Source: Gryganskiella cystojenkinii
Taxonomy: Eukaryota; Mortierellomycota; Mortierellomycetes; Mortierellales; Mortierellaceae
Length of the DNA: 15,974 nucleotides
Direction of reading: 5' to 3'
Assembly (NCBI GenBank): GCA_015852425.1
Contig: JAAAIG010000864.1
Coordinates: forward strand, 1 to 15,974
Part shown: one piece after another, positions 1 to 7,928 of the stretch
Layout: each line of letters starts with the position of its first letter
Numbering within the stretch: the stretch's first letter is position 1
Made by a program: the position numbers and the translations under genes
Notes under the pieces: generated by a model
Databases searched by the model: none
The model's input: the letters and a program-made list of their open reading frames with translations, nothing else
What the model was told of the DNA's origin: nothing

Positions 1-555
1 TGAGTTCAAGCCATTTTTTACGGACGTGCCATTTCGGTGAGTTGTGATTTTAATTTTAATAATACTGAGAATGTGGCTTTGTTTCTTTATTGACTTTTGG
101 GTTCAAAAAATGTCGGGACTAGGTGACGCGCTCTGTAACAAACCCTTACCCACCGAAATCTCGGCAACCGTGCTGGTAACCACTCCCCATAGTGAAATTT
201 TGTTAAGAAAACCGATGATTGCGGTTCTCGAGCCTCACAACATGCGTTATCCCTCGCCCTGTAAAATAAAAATAATAAATACTGTCATCTATTTGGTTAA
301 TTTTTTCTATTTGGATGTCATTTCGCCATCCTACCCTTTTGTTTTTTATCGACTTTATGGACAAACGAACCTTTTCATCGGACACTTTGAATACTTGCAA
401 ACACGCAGTCTCTTAATATATTTTGTCGAGGATGGAGATTCAATGGCAACACGAGCTATACAAAACGTTTGTCAACTCTTTCGTGGATCATTTTTTTTTC
501 ACTCTGCAACCAACCAAAGCAACGCCGCCACTGTCACCGCGCCTGGTCGAACAAT
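1..555. other. Intergenic, 3' flank of A1
   Basis: No gene is supported here. The stretch is A/T-rich, especially 45-65 and 260-310. It lies downstream of the minus-strand gene A1 and should hold its 3' UTR. A nine-base T run at 491-499 (A run on the minus strand) lies about 60 nt past the A1 stop. A minus-strand AATAAA is at 86-91. Plus-strand AATAAA signals at 265-270 and 274-279 could serve a gene lying left of the window. A 9-bp inverted repeat (31-39 with 151-159) is probably chance. No tRNA or transposon end was recognised. Confidence 0.6.
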
Positions 556-2889
556 CTATCTCGAAACATACGGACACAACTTGCGCATGCGCTCGTACTC
601 TTCCTTGTCCCAGTTCTCAATATCCAACACCACCAGTCCAGGTATAGACTCCAAACTCGGCAGGTGCTTCGCCATCCATAACAACTCTGGACGACCGATC
701 CCGCCAAGGCACGTCTGCTTGATGTTCAAACGACGCAATCTCTTCAACCGATGCATATGTCCCAGTCCCTCTGAGAGCGAAAACGTCAACGACACCAAGA
801 TCTTTGTTTCTTCTTCCTTTTCCGAATCCAGTTCAGGAATGTGGTTCCTTCTGCGTTTCTCAGCGCAAAACTCCTTGAACTCACGAGTCGGAGTGACTCC
901 GATCCAGTTCACGCCGATCGCCAAATCCTGTAGATTCTCGAGCTGACCCAATCGGAGATAGATACCCTCTATGTACAATTGAGAATTCCTGTCGAGGAAG
1001 TCTGTGATGAAGAGTCGTAGGTCGAGTGACAACACTCGTAAGGTCAGAGCGCAGGGCCAGTCACTTCCAAGAGCCAAACCAGGTTGCAGTCGTGGCGATG
1101 AACCAGAAGATGATGATGACGATGATGGCGACGGCGATGAAGTTGGCGACAGCTTCTCTGAGATGTCTGCGGCCGAGGTCTTCTTTTCGCTTGGGTCCCC
1201 ATTGACGGTGTGCCCGGTGCCGTGAATAAAGTCGGTCCAAATAACAGTTGGGCTTGGGATGGTTTCCAGTGGTTGACGCGATATCTTGTCTCGAGCGCCT
1301 GCAAGGTTCATCGTCAGTAGCACCTCCAACCCGCGGCAGCTCTCCAAGAGGCGCAGTATTTGTTTGGAACCGAACAAGAATCCACATCCCACGATGGAAA
1401 TCCGAGTCAGAGACAAGAGTTGCCGGAAAAACAGTTCACGGACACCAGTATCAATTGTTCGCGGGCCTTGATCCCGGAGAACGATGGATCGTAAGCCTTC
1501 ATTGACAAGCAGTGACTGATGGATCTGAGCCATGGTGATGGTGGTGGTGGTGGCGGAGATTGACGGTCGATTGGGGTTGGAGATCGACCATGGATGCGAT
1601 TGCACTGGAATTGTAGTCGTGGGCTTGAAATGGTCAAGGAGCTTTGCGACTTGAGCTCCATAGTTCGAAAGATTCGACAGGTCCAAGTGTTCGATTCTTC
1701 CTGGTCGGTCTTCTTTGAGCACTTGAAGAAGCTCGTCCGTCTTATCGATAGGGATTATCGGGACCTTGAACGAGTTCAAGTTGGGACAATGTCTCAGGAT
1801 CTCATACAGGATCCACATCGGGTACGTGCCAAACATATACGAGAGAGAGAATCGGGTTATCTGGGTCTTGACCCTCATATTCTTCAACAGAGACTGGATC
1901 GAGCTAGACGAAGAACCTTTTGAGTAATCAACGGCAGCAGTGGTAGCGCCTGTCTCGGTCTGTTCTCGACGATATTTTCTCAAGTTTCTCTGGTATCGTA
2001 CCCAGGCTTGTTCCACAGCATCGGTATCCATCTGTAACAAGTTCGTGCTAGTACCTGCTGGCAACCAGACCATCAGGACCAGTTCTTGAACTCGACTTGG
2101 CAAGTTGAAAATCAGATTCAGGATATCCATCATGGACAGATGGCCGATCTGGAGGGACCGGAGGCTCTCGAGCTTGGTGATGGCGTCGATTAGTCGAAGC
2201 GAGAAAACGACTGAATCCTTGTCGTCCTCTTTGATGACGAAGCCTTCGAGACAGACTCTCTGAAGAGTCGTGTGATTTCGTCCCATCAGTGTCAATGCCA
2301 AGGAGAGGCTAAAAATCGAAAGGTTGGCATGACACATCGCCATCTGAGCCGAGTCAGTCTGTTCGCCTTCGGGGGGTGTGAAGTTCACTGTGTTATATTC
2401 GACAAAATCTTCGTAGATGTTCCAGTGCATCCAGTCGTCCGACACTTGATCATGAAGGATACCATGGGTGGTAAGAGACTTCAGTCGAGTAATCTTGGCG
2501 TTGTATCGGGCAAGGAGGCCGGTCAGTGTATCAATGTGAGTGGTAGGACGCGCACAGGCGTACGTGAAGAAGTCACGCTGACTGGTTCTGAGGACAAGGT
2601 GTCGGGCCATTCCAGCCCCATACCGAATAAGGGCCGATCGGGTTTCCCTGGACGGGTTCTTGGGGAAGATGCTTCCGGGTTGTCGAGAGTCATTAAGGCT
2701 ACAGTCGAGAGTTTCCCATCGATGGCCTATAAAAGTTCGGTAAAAAGTCTTGGATACAAGGAGGGCGACGGCAATGTGACAGGACTGGAGGTGAAGGCAA
2801 ATGGTGTCGACGAGTAATGGAATGGAGAGAACTTGCTGAATCGGTCGTCTGGTTCGAGAATGACCGCTCGAGGAGGAGGACGACGACAT
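556..2889 (-). CDS. A1: F-box/LRR-like protein, 777 aa
   Basis: Predicted SCF-type ubiquitin-ligase adaptor; the target is unknown. Residues about 20-61 form a degenerate F-box-like helix bundle (IPLLVDTICLHL, then ALLVSKTF and RWETL). The rest is LRR-like, with recurrent L-rich strands such as EILRHCPNLNSF, GRIEHLDLSNL, TLRVLSLDL and LKRLRRLNI, closing with HLPSLESIPGL. A Ser/Pro-rich linker lies near 1090-1150. No signal peptide, membrane segment or intron is seen. The start at 2889 has A at -3 and sits just before the F-box. The frame stays open to 3144, but that extension reads through a pseudogene relic and begins at GTG; an in-frame ATG at 2994 is possible but less likely. A2 is the paralogue across the whole length (shared WMHW, LPxRVQEL, ILRHCPN, RIEHLDLS). 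A1 is head-to-head with B1. The family call is firm; a specific function cannot be given. Confidence 0.9.
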   Translation of the reverse strand: MSSSSSSSGHSRTRRPIQQVLSIPLLVDTICLHLQSCHIAVALLVSKTFYRTFIGHRWETLDCSLNDSRQPGSIFPKNPSRETRSALIRYGAGMARHLVLRTSQRDFFTYACARPTTHIDTLTGLLARYNAKITRLKSLTTHGILHDQVSDDWMHWNIYEDFVEYNTVNFTPPEGEQTDSAQMAMCHANLSIFSLSLALTLMGRNHTTLQRVCLEGFVIKEDDKDSVVFSLRLIDAITKLESLRSLQIGHLSMMDILNLIFNLPSRVQELVLMVWLPAGTSTNLLQMDTDAVEQAWVRYQRNLRKYRREQTETGATTAAVDYSKGSSSSSIQSLLKNMRVKTQITRFSLSYMFGTYPMWILYEILRHCPNLNSFKVPIIPIDKTDELLQVLKEDRPGRIEHLDLSNLSNYGAQVAKLLDHFKPTTTIPVQSHPWSISNPNRPSISATTTTITMAQIHQSLLVNEGLRSIVLRDQGPRTIDTGVRELFFRQLLSLTRISIVGCGFLFGSKQILRLLESCRGLEVLLTMNLAGARDKISRQPLETIPSPTVIWTDFIHGTGHTVNGDPSEKKTSAADISEKLSPTSSPSPSSSSSSSGSSPRLQPGLALGSDWPCALTLRVLSLDLRLFITDFLDRNSQLYIEGIYLRLGQLENLQDLAIGVNWIGVTPTREFKEFCAEKRRRNHIPELDSEKEEETKILVSLTFSLSEGLGHMHRLKRLRRLNIKQTCLGGIGRPELLWMAKHLPSLESIPGLVVLDIENWDKEEYERMRKLCPYVSR

Positions 2890-3035
2890 TGTTGTTGGGA
2901 GGAGAGTGGGTTTGGGGAATGAGTGAAGGAATGAACGAGAAAGCGTGGACCCTTTGTTCTTTGTTGGTGGCAATATAATACAGGACCCTGACATCACGTG
3001 GGCGAGGCCGTAAAAAAAATATTCTTCTTGAGCAG
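2890..3035 (-). promoter_or_regulatory. Short A1 promoter and leader
   Basis: About 150 bp separate the A1 start from the pseudogene relic. On the minus strand it holds a C/T-rich leader just before the ATG, a TATA-like TATTATATTG (2971-2980) about 85 bp upstream, and a palindromic CACGTG at 2995-3000, a possible bHLH site. The leader resembles that of A2 (both have a TCATTCCC...CTCTC stretch just before the start), which supports common descent and the start choices. The sites are motif matches only. Confidence 0.45.
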
Positions 3036-3204
3036 GGGTCAGTGCTCGTCCATGCAGACAGGCTCTTTTTCGCCAATCTGGACGCTTGAAAGCCTCCGAA
3101 AGCCTCCGAACATTCAGCCGTCTCAACTTTTTGAGGCCTCTCACAGCTCCCAGATCCTATAATAACGAACAATCCAACGAGACTGCCACCTACGCGTTAA
3201 TTTC
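3036..3204 (-). pseudogene. Decayed tail of a third A-type F-box/LRR gene
   Basis: Translated on the minus strand, this segment aligns without gaps to 53 residues of the A2 C-terminal region, about 26 of them identical by eye. Shared anchors are SLDCSL, LKKLRRLNV (A2 LKRLRRLNV), an IG pair and MDEH before Pro (A2 MDQHWP). Lesions are a TAG about six codons upstream of SLDCSL, a TAG at 3157-3159 where A2 has CAG (Gln), a TGA at 3039-3041 where A2 has TGG (Trp), and a 10-bp tandem duplication at 3091-3110 that shifts the frame. The alignment downstream of the duplication works only if one unit is discounted. Weak similarity (LG..E...IL.Y) may continue to about 3300. Strand and position fit a former A gene lying between A1 and B1 whose body is now lost or replaced by B1 upstream DNA. 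It makes the long upstream extension of the A1 frame spurious. Confidence 0.82.
3091..3110. repeat. 10-bp perfect tandem duplication
   Basis: AGCCTCCGAA occurs twice in direct succession inside the A-type relic. Its length is not a multiple of three, so it breaks the relic's reading frame. It looks like a replication-slippage event after, or at the time of, gene inactivation. Confidence 0.9.
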
Positions 3205-3595
3205 GTGGAAAAAACTGTTTTATGGGGACCGGGTCTGTATGTATCACAAAATGCAGACTAGAGTTTGCGTCCTTAATTTCGTGACTTCACGTGCACCCAG
3301 TAGGGAACAGGGATGCGAAGCACTTTTTTTTCGGAGGTAAAAAGGCGAGGGATTTCTCTTTTTTTTTTTTTTTTTTCATCTTCCTTTCTCTCTTCGTTCC
3401 CACCAACACTGCCGATCTCTTTCCAACATTCTCTCCTTCACACCCTCACTCCCCATCTCACTCCAACCCCTCAGAAAAAAATATAGATTTCAAGGTCTCG
3501 CACCATAGTTCTTTGCGATCCCGTCCATTTATCGTTTGTGACGCTTTTTTTCAAGGTGCAGCACGAGATCAGTTTATTGTGTGCTTGTTTTTGCT

Positions 3596-3628
3596 ATGTC
3601 CCCCTTCGGTAACACTTTATCACCCTGA
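3596..3628 (+). other. Upstream ORF in B1 leader, 10 codons
   Basis: An ATG at 3596 with G at -3 opens a frame MSPFGNTLSP ending at TGA 3626-3628, about 80 nt before the B1 start. It overlaps the left arm of the inverted repeat at 3603-3646. If transcription starts upstream, it would be met first by scanning ribosomes and could reduce B1 translation. Whether it lies in the mRNA is not shown by the sequence. Confidence 0.4.
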
Positions 3629-3646
3629 CATTGCAGTTACCGAAGG
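3603..3646 (+). repeat. 11-bp inverted repeat, possible leader hairpin
   Basis: CCTTCGGTAAC at 3603-3613 is the exact reverse complement of GTTACCGAAGG at 3636-3646, with a 22-nt spacer. In RNA it could form an 11-bp stem 63 nt upstream of the B1 ATG. As DNA it could be a dyad protein site. No counterpart is seen before B2. Confidence 0.6.
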
Positions 3647-3709
3647 AAAAAAACCCAAAAACTAATCGTGCTTTGCTATCGTGCTACCCCTATATCCCGC
3701 GGTGTTAGC

Positions 3710-6700
3710 ATGAAATTGATGGACCGAAATAACGCCCAAGCAATCGAGCCTTGCCCGGCAGTGACGGTCTTTTCCGTCCCCGAGTTACTCGATCTCATTC
3801 AAGTCTACCTCACCTCAAACTCGGATCTCGTCTCTTTGACTCAGGTCTGCAAGTCCTTTTCTCTGGCATTTGGTCCTCTCATCTGGCATACAGTCGAGAT
3901 CAAGACCGAGAGACAACATACACGGTTCGTTAATACCCCTGAGGTCCAAGACGCGATTCGTCGTCATGGTCCAGACTGGATTCGAGTCATCCGTCTTCGA
4001 ACCCCCAGGAGTCTTGCTCCATTTTTGCACGTCAACGGCAATGATGGTGGTGTGTCCCTGACTCGACTCCAAACGCTCGAGTTCCCCTGGCCACGACGAC
4101 TGTTGTATGAAGAGATGGTCCCTACTGCGGTTGCTCGAATCCCTGCTGAGGAAGGTCTTACTGAAGACGAAGCTGAAAGAATCCCAGGGGACCCGAATGG
4201 TGAGACGTTCTTCCTCGATCAAGAATACCTCCATCGTACCCGCGTTCCTTCCCTAGATGATCCCACAGGTGAAAATGGCACAGAATCCAAAACCTCAACA
4301 GCCGTTAACACATGGTTGTCCAGACCTCACTCCTCGTTCTGGTTACAGAGACATCGGGCGGGGATCGGAAAGGAAGGACTGGACATTCTACAGGTCTCGT
4401 TGATGGCCATCCAGGTCTCGGTCAGGTTACGAATAGTTCAAGAGGAATTAGGTCTGGTGCGTCAATCCCAACAAATCATGGACAAGTTGAGACTGTTACT
4501 CGAACAGTTGATCCGTCATAGTCGACGAGGTATTGGTCTATCATCTCATCTACAAGAGGGTCCGACAACTGCTGTCACGAACGCCGCCAGCGGTGATGAC
4601 GACAACGAGATGAACAATGAAGAGAAGCATTGTCAACTCAAATGTGTCGATGCCCTCTTCAGTCATCATGCGGTCTTTACTAAACTACAGGCTTCGGTCA
4701 AGAGGCAGTTAGCCTCGCACGTCACAACGCGTTATGGTTTTTTGGTAGAGGAATCCAAGTTGCTTTTGCTGATGCAAGAGGAACTCGATCGCATCCAGGT
4801 CTTCAGGATGAGTTTTTCTGCAGATGTATCCTCTTCCCCTTCGTCCTCGTCCTCCCTCCCCCTCTTCGTCTCCAGGGACGACGATGACGCCTTGCCTTTC
4901 TTCTGGCTGTCGTCATCAACATCGTCATCAGCCGAAATGGCCAAGATCATAGGTCAACTCCGGGAGGCAGTTCGAGAACGCCAAAAACAGAGACTGGAGA
5001 AACTAAATCAAGAGGCTCTTCAGCAATCACAGCAACCACGACCACAATCAGAACCTCCGTCACCTCAGCAAGCTCAACACGCACAGCTTATGATGCTACA
5101 ACTACTTCGACAACAGCAGCAGCAGCAGCAGCAGCAGCAACAGGCGCAATTGATGGCTCAACAACATCTACGACAACAGCAACAACAACTGGCCCAGCAA
5201 CTGGTACATGCGCAGCAGCAGCAACAGGTTCAGATTCAAGCACAACAACAAGTCCTTCTGCAAGTACAACAACAAGCCTTTATACAAGCACAACAACAGT
5301 CACAGGCACTATTACTATCACAGCAACATGCTCAAGTTCAAGCACAGTCCGTGTTCGGTCAACATATACAGCAGCCTGAATCTCTACCACAAGTTCCTCC
5401 TCAGCTCACTCTCCTTCAGCAACAACAATTTCAATTTCAGCAGCAACAACATCATCATCAACAACAACAAGCTCTGAATGAGCTGCGTCGACACCAACTA
5501 GTTCCGGAGCAAACACTGCTGCAGATGCGCTCGTTACAGCTACTTGTTTCAACGCAACGGAGCCAATATCTTTCGACTTGCTTGCCGCTGCAGCATATCA
5601 AATTACCACGAACGGATGCGAGCATTCCGCTGATCATAGATCATATGCGAGTCCATCTTGGCAAGGAGTTCGCTGAGCTCTTGTCTCCTCGCAGCGCTTT
5701 TTCTTCGCCATCCTCTTCAGTTTTCAGACCTTCAGACATGATTCCTCCTGAGAACCTCTCTGATGACCTCATGGACGACCAATCTGCGGTCACGGCGACC
5801 ACGGCGACCACAGCGACCACAGCCAACACCACAGCACCACAGGTGTCAATAATCTCGTCCGATCCATTCACTTGGACTTTACCAGCCTCGTTTGCATCGC
5901 TAACAGGATCACCCGTTCAAGAGTTTCGGCACTTCTGGGATTTCATCGACACACCAGTGGATATCGACCGGTTCTTGGTACCATTCCTGATACAGTGCTG
6001 CCCCAACCTCAGGTCATTTGGGTCAATCTATTTCCCGTTCAGAAGTTCATCCTTGCTTCGCACCTTGTCCTCGACCTCGTCACTCTTCTCTCTGCAGACC
6101 TTATCGTTAGTGAGTGCAGACTTGAGCCACTGCAGAGCAGATCGGAAAGAATTCCTTTTTCTTCTTAAGAACCTCCCCCCAGAGCTAAAAACATTTCGAT
6201 TCGGAGCCGAACTCGAGTTGGCAGAGGCTTCCAAGATCGTGATCGACAAGGACTCTCTGGAAAACCCCTCTTCTGCATCCATGCATAGCGCTTACGGAGT
6301 GTTAAGTTGCAGGTCTGAGCCCAACGAGATCGAGACTCTTCTCGCCTCAAACTCTTCGCAAGGACCGACTCCGTTGGGACTGAGGACATTGATGATCGAG
6401 GGTTCGTTCTTGCTTCACTACAATACATTGATTTGGCCGTGGTTTCTGCAACGGTGCCGAAATCTTCGGGTATTGTATTTGCGGTCGTACACAGAACATC
6501 AAAATATGCAATCCCTGCAACTTTTGCGAGCGTTGACCAAGGTCTTTAAAGAAGGGAACGCATGTCCGCTGTTGCAGGAACTGTCGATCACAGGCGGCGA
6601 TCATACCCAGGATGAGGCCCTTGCTGGTTTTTTGGAGGCTTGTAGCGCTTATAGCGACGACATCAACAAGAACTACAACAGTGGCAGCAACAGTGACAAA

Positions 6701-7804
6701 GGAGTGACCAGTTGTCGCCTTGGAGTTACCCGTCTGCGGTTCGTGGAGACCAACCACGTCCACGAAAAGTCCTTTGAGGTGTTGATCAAATGTTATCAAC
6801 GTACGCTGACCCATTTGACCATCCAGCAGTGTCATGGGCCATTGAATCTTTTTATCCGCCCGACTCCAACCGCACCCCATAACCGTGACAAGCAACATCC
6901 GCTCGTCACCCGTTTGTTGGCCGCGTTTGAACGTCTCCAAGTAATCGACCTCTCACCTCTCAAACAACGCTCCAGAGCCGTTTATCAGCAGCACTCGACC
7001 ATCTATCATGGAATGGGCATTGATCCGTTCAAGGCCCAGGAAATCCTAGACGCTCGGTATTTAGTCAACCATTACGATTACTGTATGACCCTCAACGGTG
7101 GTGTAACGTTTGCGCCTTGGAAGAGCGCTTCGACTTTACGCATCTTGAAATTGCACATCGGGGGCGAATTCTTGTCGTTGCAATCGACGCAGCGAAGTCT
7201 CTTGGTCGAAGAGACCAAGGACCGACGACGATCGAATATCCACAAAATTTTCAAGATCCTGGGTGCTCTCACGGCGCTGGAGGAACTTCATCTTGGTTAC
7301 GATCTTTCGACTATCACGGGAACAATTGCAGAGATCGTGAAGGACGACGACAAGGAACGGAATAGAGCTCAATATCTTATTAAGGATGCCAACTCCCGAG
7401 ACTACAGCAATAGCAGCAGCACTGGGGCCAGCACTCCGCCTTCCACCTCAACCACCTCAACTTCTGCGATCTTAACCGACCACGCGCCGGCACGGTATGT
7501 CCACGAAGCTTATGCGCGCCTCTACCAATCTCAAATCGATTGTCATCAAATAGACGAACGACAGTCGTACTGTTTACAAATGACTTTGGAGAATGGATTG
7601 GATGAACTCTCGGGTTGGAAATCGTTGCGATTTCTTCATCTTGGGGGGATGAAGAACCACAACATCTCTGTCTTGGAACTCAGTTGGATGGTCGAGCATT
7701 GGCCGAGTCTACGAGAAATCCGAGGGTTGATGCAAGACCACGGGCCAGATTCGGAATTGAAACTATGGATACGGGACCATGCTCGTCAATTGCGATACAC
7801 ATGA
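3710..7804 (+). CDS. B1: large F-box/Q-rich/LRR protein, 1364 aa
   Basis: Predicted SCF ubiquitin-ligase adaptor of unknown target. Residues 20-63 are an F-box (VFSVPELLDLIQVYL, then LVSLTQVCKSF and LIWHTVEI). Residues 65-99 are identical to B2 (core RHGPDWIRVIRLRTP). Next come ETFFL and FWLQR motifs and charged helical, coiled-coil-like stretches, then a Gln-rich region (about 438-587), a Ser/Asp-rich linker and a Thr/Ala repeat. LRR-like repeats fill about 720-1364 (VPFLIQCCPNLRSFGSI, ACPLLQELSITGG, TLTHLTIQQC, ALEELHLG), ending HWPSLREIRGL plus a 30-residue tail. The roughly 600-residue insert between F-box and LRR is unusually long for the family. The start at 3710 has A at -3; the frame upstream begins only with GTG (3668). 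No intron, signal peptide or membrane segment is seen. It is divergent from A1 and convergent with A2. Confidence 0.92.
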   Translation: MKLMDRNNAQAIEPCPAVTVFSVPELLDLIQVYLTSNSDLVSLTQVCKSFSLAFGPLIWHTVEIKTERQHTRFVNTPEVQDAIRRHGPDWIRVIRLRTPRSLAPFLHVNGNDGGVSLTRLQTLEFPWPRRLLYEEMVPTAVARIPAEEGLTEDEAERIPGDPNGETFFLDQEYLHRTRVPSLDDPTGENGTESKTSTAVNTWLSRPHSSFWLQRHRAGIGKEGLDILQVSLMAIQVSVRLRIVQEELGLVRQSQQIMDKLRLLLEQLIRHSRRGIGLSSHLQEGPTTAVTNAASGDDDNEMNNEEKHCQLKCVDALFSHHAVFTKLQASVKRQLASHVTTRYGFLVEESKLLLLMQEELDRIQVFRMSFSADVSSSPSSSSSLPLFVSRDDDDALPFFWLSSSTSSSAEMAKIIGQLREAVRERQKQRLEKLNQEALQQSQQPRPQSEPPSPQQAQHAQLMMLQLLRQQQQQQQQQQQAQLMAQQHLRQQQQQLAQQLVHAQQQQQVQIQAQQQVLLQVQQQAFIQAQQQSQALLLSQQHAQVQAQSVFGQHIQQPESLPQVPPQLTLLQQQQFQFQQQQHHHQQQQALNELRRHQLVPEQTLLQMRSLQLLVSTQRSQYLSTCLPLQHIKLPRTDASIPLIIDHMRVHLGKEFAELLSPRSAFSSPSSSVFRPSDMIPPENLSDDLMDDQSAVTATTATTATTANTTAPQVSIISSDPFTWTLPASFASLTGSPVQEFRHFWDFIDTPVDIDRFLVPFLIQCCPNLRSFGSIYFPFRSSSLLRTLSSTSSLFSLQTLSLVSADLSHCRADRKEFLFLLKNLPPELKTFRFGAELELAEASKIVIDKDSLENPSSASMHSAYGVLSCRSEPNEIETLLASNSSQGPTPLGLRTLMIEGSFLLHYNTLIWPWFLQRCRNLRVLYLRSYTEHQNMQSLQLLRALTKVFKEGNACPLLQELSITGGDHTQDEALAGFLEACSAYSDDINKNYNSGSNSDKGVTSCRLGVTRLRFVETNHVHEKSFEVLIKCYQRTLTHLTIQQCHGPLNLFIRPTPTAPHNRDKQHPLVTRLLAAFERLQVIDLSPLKQRSRAVYQQHSTIYHGMGIDPFKAQEILDARYLVNHYDYCMTLNGGVTFAPWKSASTLRILKLHIGGEFLSLQSTQRSLLVEETKDRRRSNIHKIFKILGALTALEELHLGYDLSTITGTIAEIVKDDDKERNRAQYLIKDANSRDYSNSSSTGASTPPSTSTTSTSAILTDHAPARYVHEAYARLYQSQIDCHQIDERQSYCLQMTLENGLDELSGWKSLRFLHLGGMKNHNISVLELSWMVEHWPSLREIRGLMQDHGPDSELKLWIRDHARQLRYT
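5021..5470 (+). repeat. CAG/CAA-rich tract coding poly-Gln in B1
   Basis: About 150 codons are dominated by Gln (CAG and CAA mixed) with Ala, Leu, Val and His between. The purest part is (CAG)8 at 5114-5137, flanked by CAA codons to give 11 Gln. B2 has only a short Gln-rich patch (about 12115-12165) in the comparable place. Such tracts vary in length by slippage and often form coiled-coil or interaction regions. Confidence 0.9.
5792..5827 (+). repeat. 9-bp tandem repeat in B1, four copies
   Basis: The unit ACGGCGACC occurs twice exactly and then twice with changes (ACAGCGACC, ACAGCCAAC), coding a Thr-Ala-Thr pattern in the linker before the LRR region. It is in frame and absent from B2. Confidence 0.8.
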
Positions 7805-7928
7805 ACAAAAAAAAAGGAAATAAAAAAAGATCAATTGCCAACAAAATAAAAAAAAAGCAATAGTGCATGCACCCATATAAAATTGATTTCATACCCAAGT
7901 CGAAAAGTATTATACTTGAATCTTTGTT
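7805..7928. terminator. Shared 3' region between convergent B1 and A2
   Basis: This 124-bp A-rich spacer holds plus-strand AATAAA signals at 7819-7824 and 7845-7850 for B1, and a 10-bp palindrome GTGCATGCAC at 7863-7872. On the minus strand the A2 stop codon itself lies inside an AATAAA (AAATAAAAC around 7929-7934), so A2 may end very close to its stop. The two transcripts probably overlap at their 3' ends. Confidence 0.6.

Larger units (their letters stand above)
3205..3709 (+). promoter_or_regulatory. B1 promoter and 5' leader region
   Basis: No gene is seen in this half-kilobase except a possible faint extension of the A-type relic to about 3300. It contains CACGTG at 3288-3293, an 18-base T run at 3359-3376, a long C/T-rich stretch (about 3377-3475) typical of fungal promoters and start-site regions, and a TATA-like ATATAGAT near 3480. 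The last 115 bp hold a short upstream ORF and an inverted repeat, listed separately. It is about 400 bp longer than the corresponding A2-B2 spacer. The transcription start is not known. Confidence 0.5.

Noticed and set aside
44..946. 300-residue plus-strand open frame across the left flank and the end of A1
   Set aside because: It starts at GTG, nearly half lies antisense to the well-supported A1 gene, it shows no recognisable motif, and the left part is A/T-rich noise-like sequence.
2890..3144. Longer A1 start (GTG at 3144 or ATG at 2994)
   Set aside because: The region from 3036 upward is the tail of a different, decayed A gene, the far start is not ATG, and the A2 paralogue has no such extension. 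The ATG at 2994 precedes the TATA-like element, so it is probably not in the mRNA.
3668..3709. GTG-initiated upstream extension of B1 (and likewise 10871-10924 for B2)
   Set aside because: GTG is not a normal start in nuclear genes, the added residues do not match between B1 and B2, and ATGs follow shortly.
5208..5477. Alternative-frame open reading frame through the CAG/CAA tract
   Set aside because: A triplet repeat is open in several frames by nature; the poly-Gln frame is continuous with the F-box and LRR parts.
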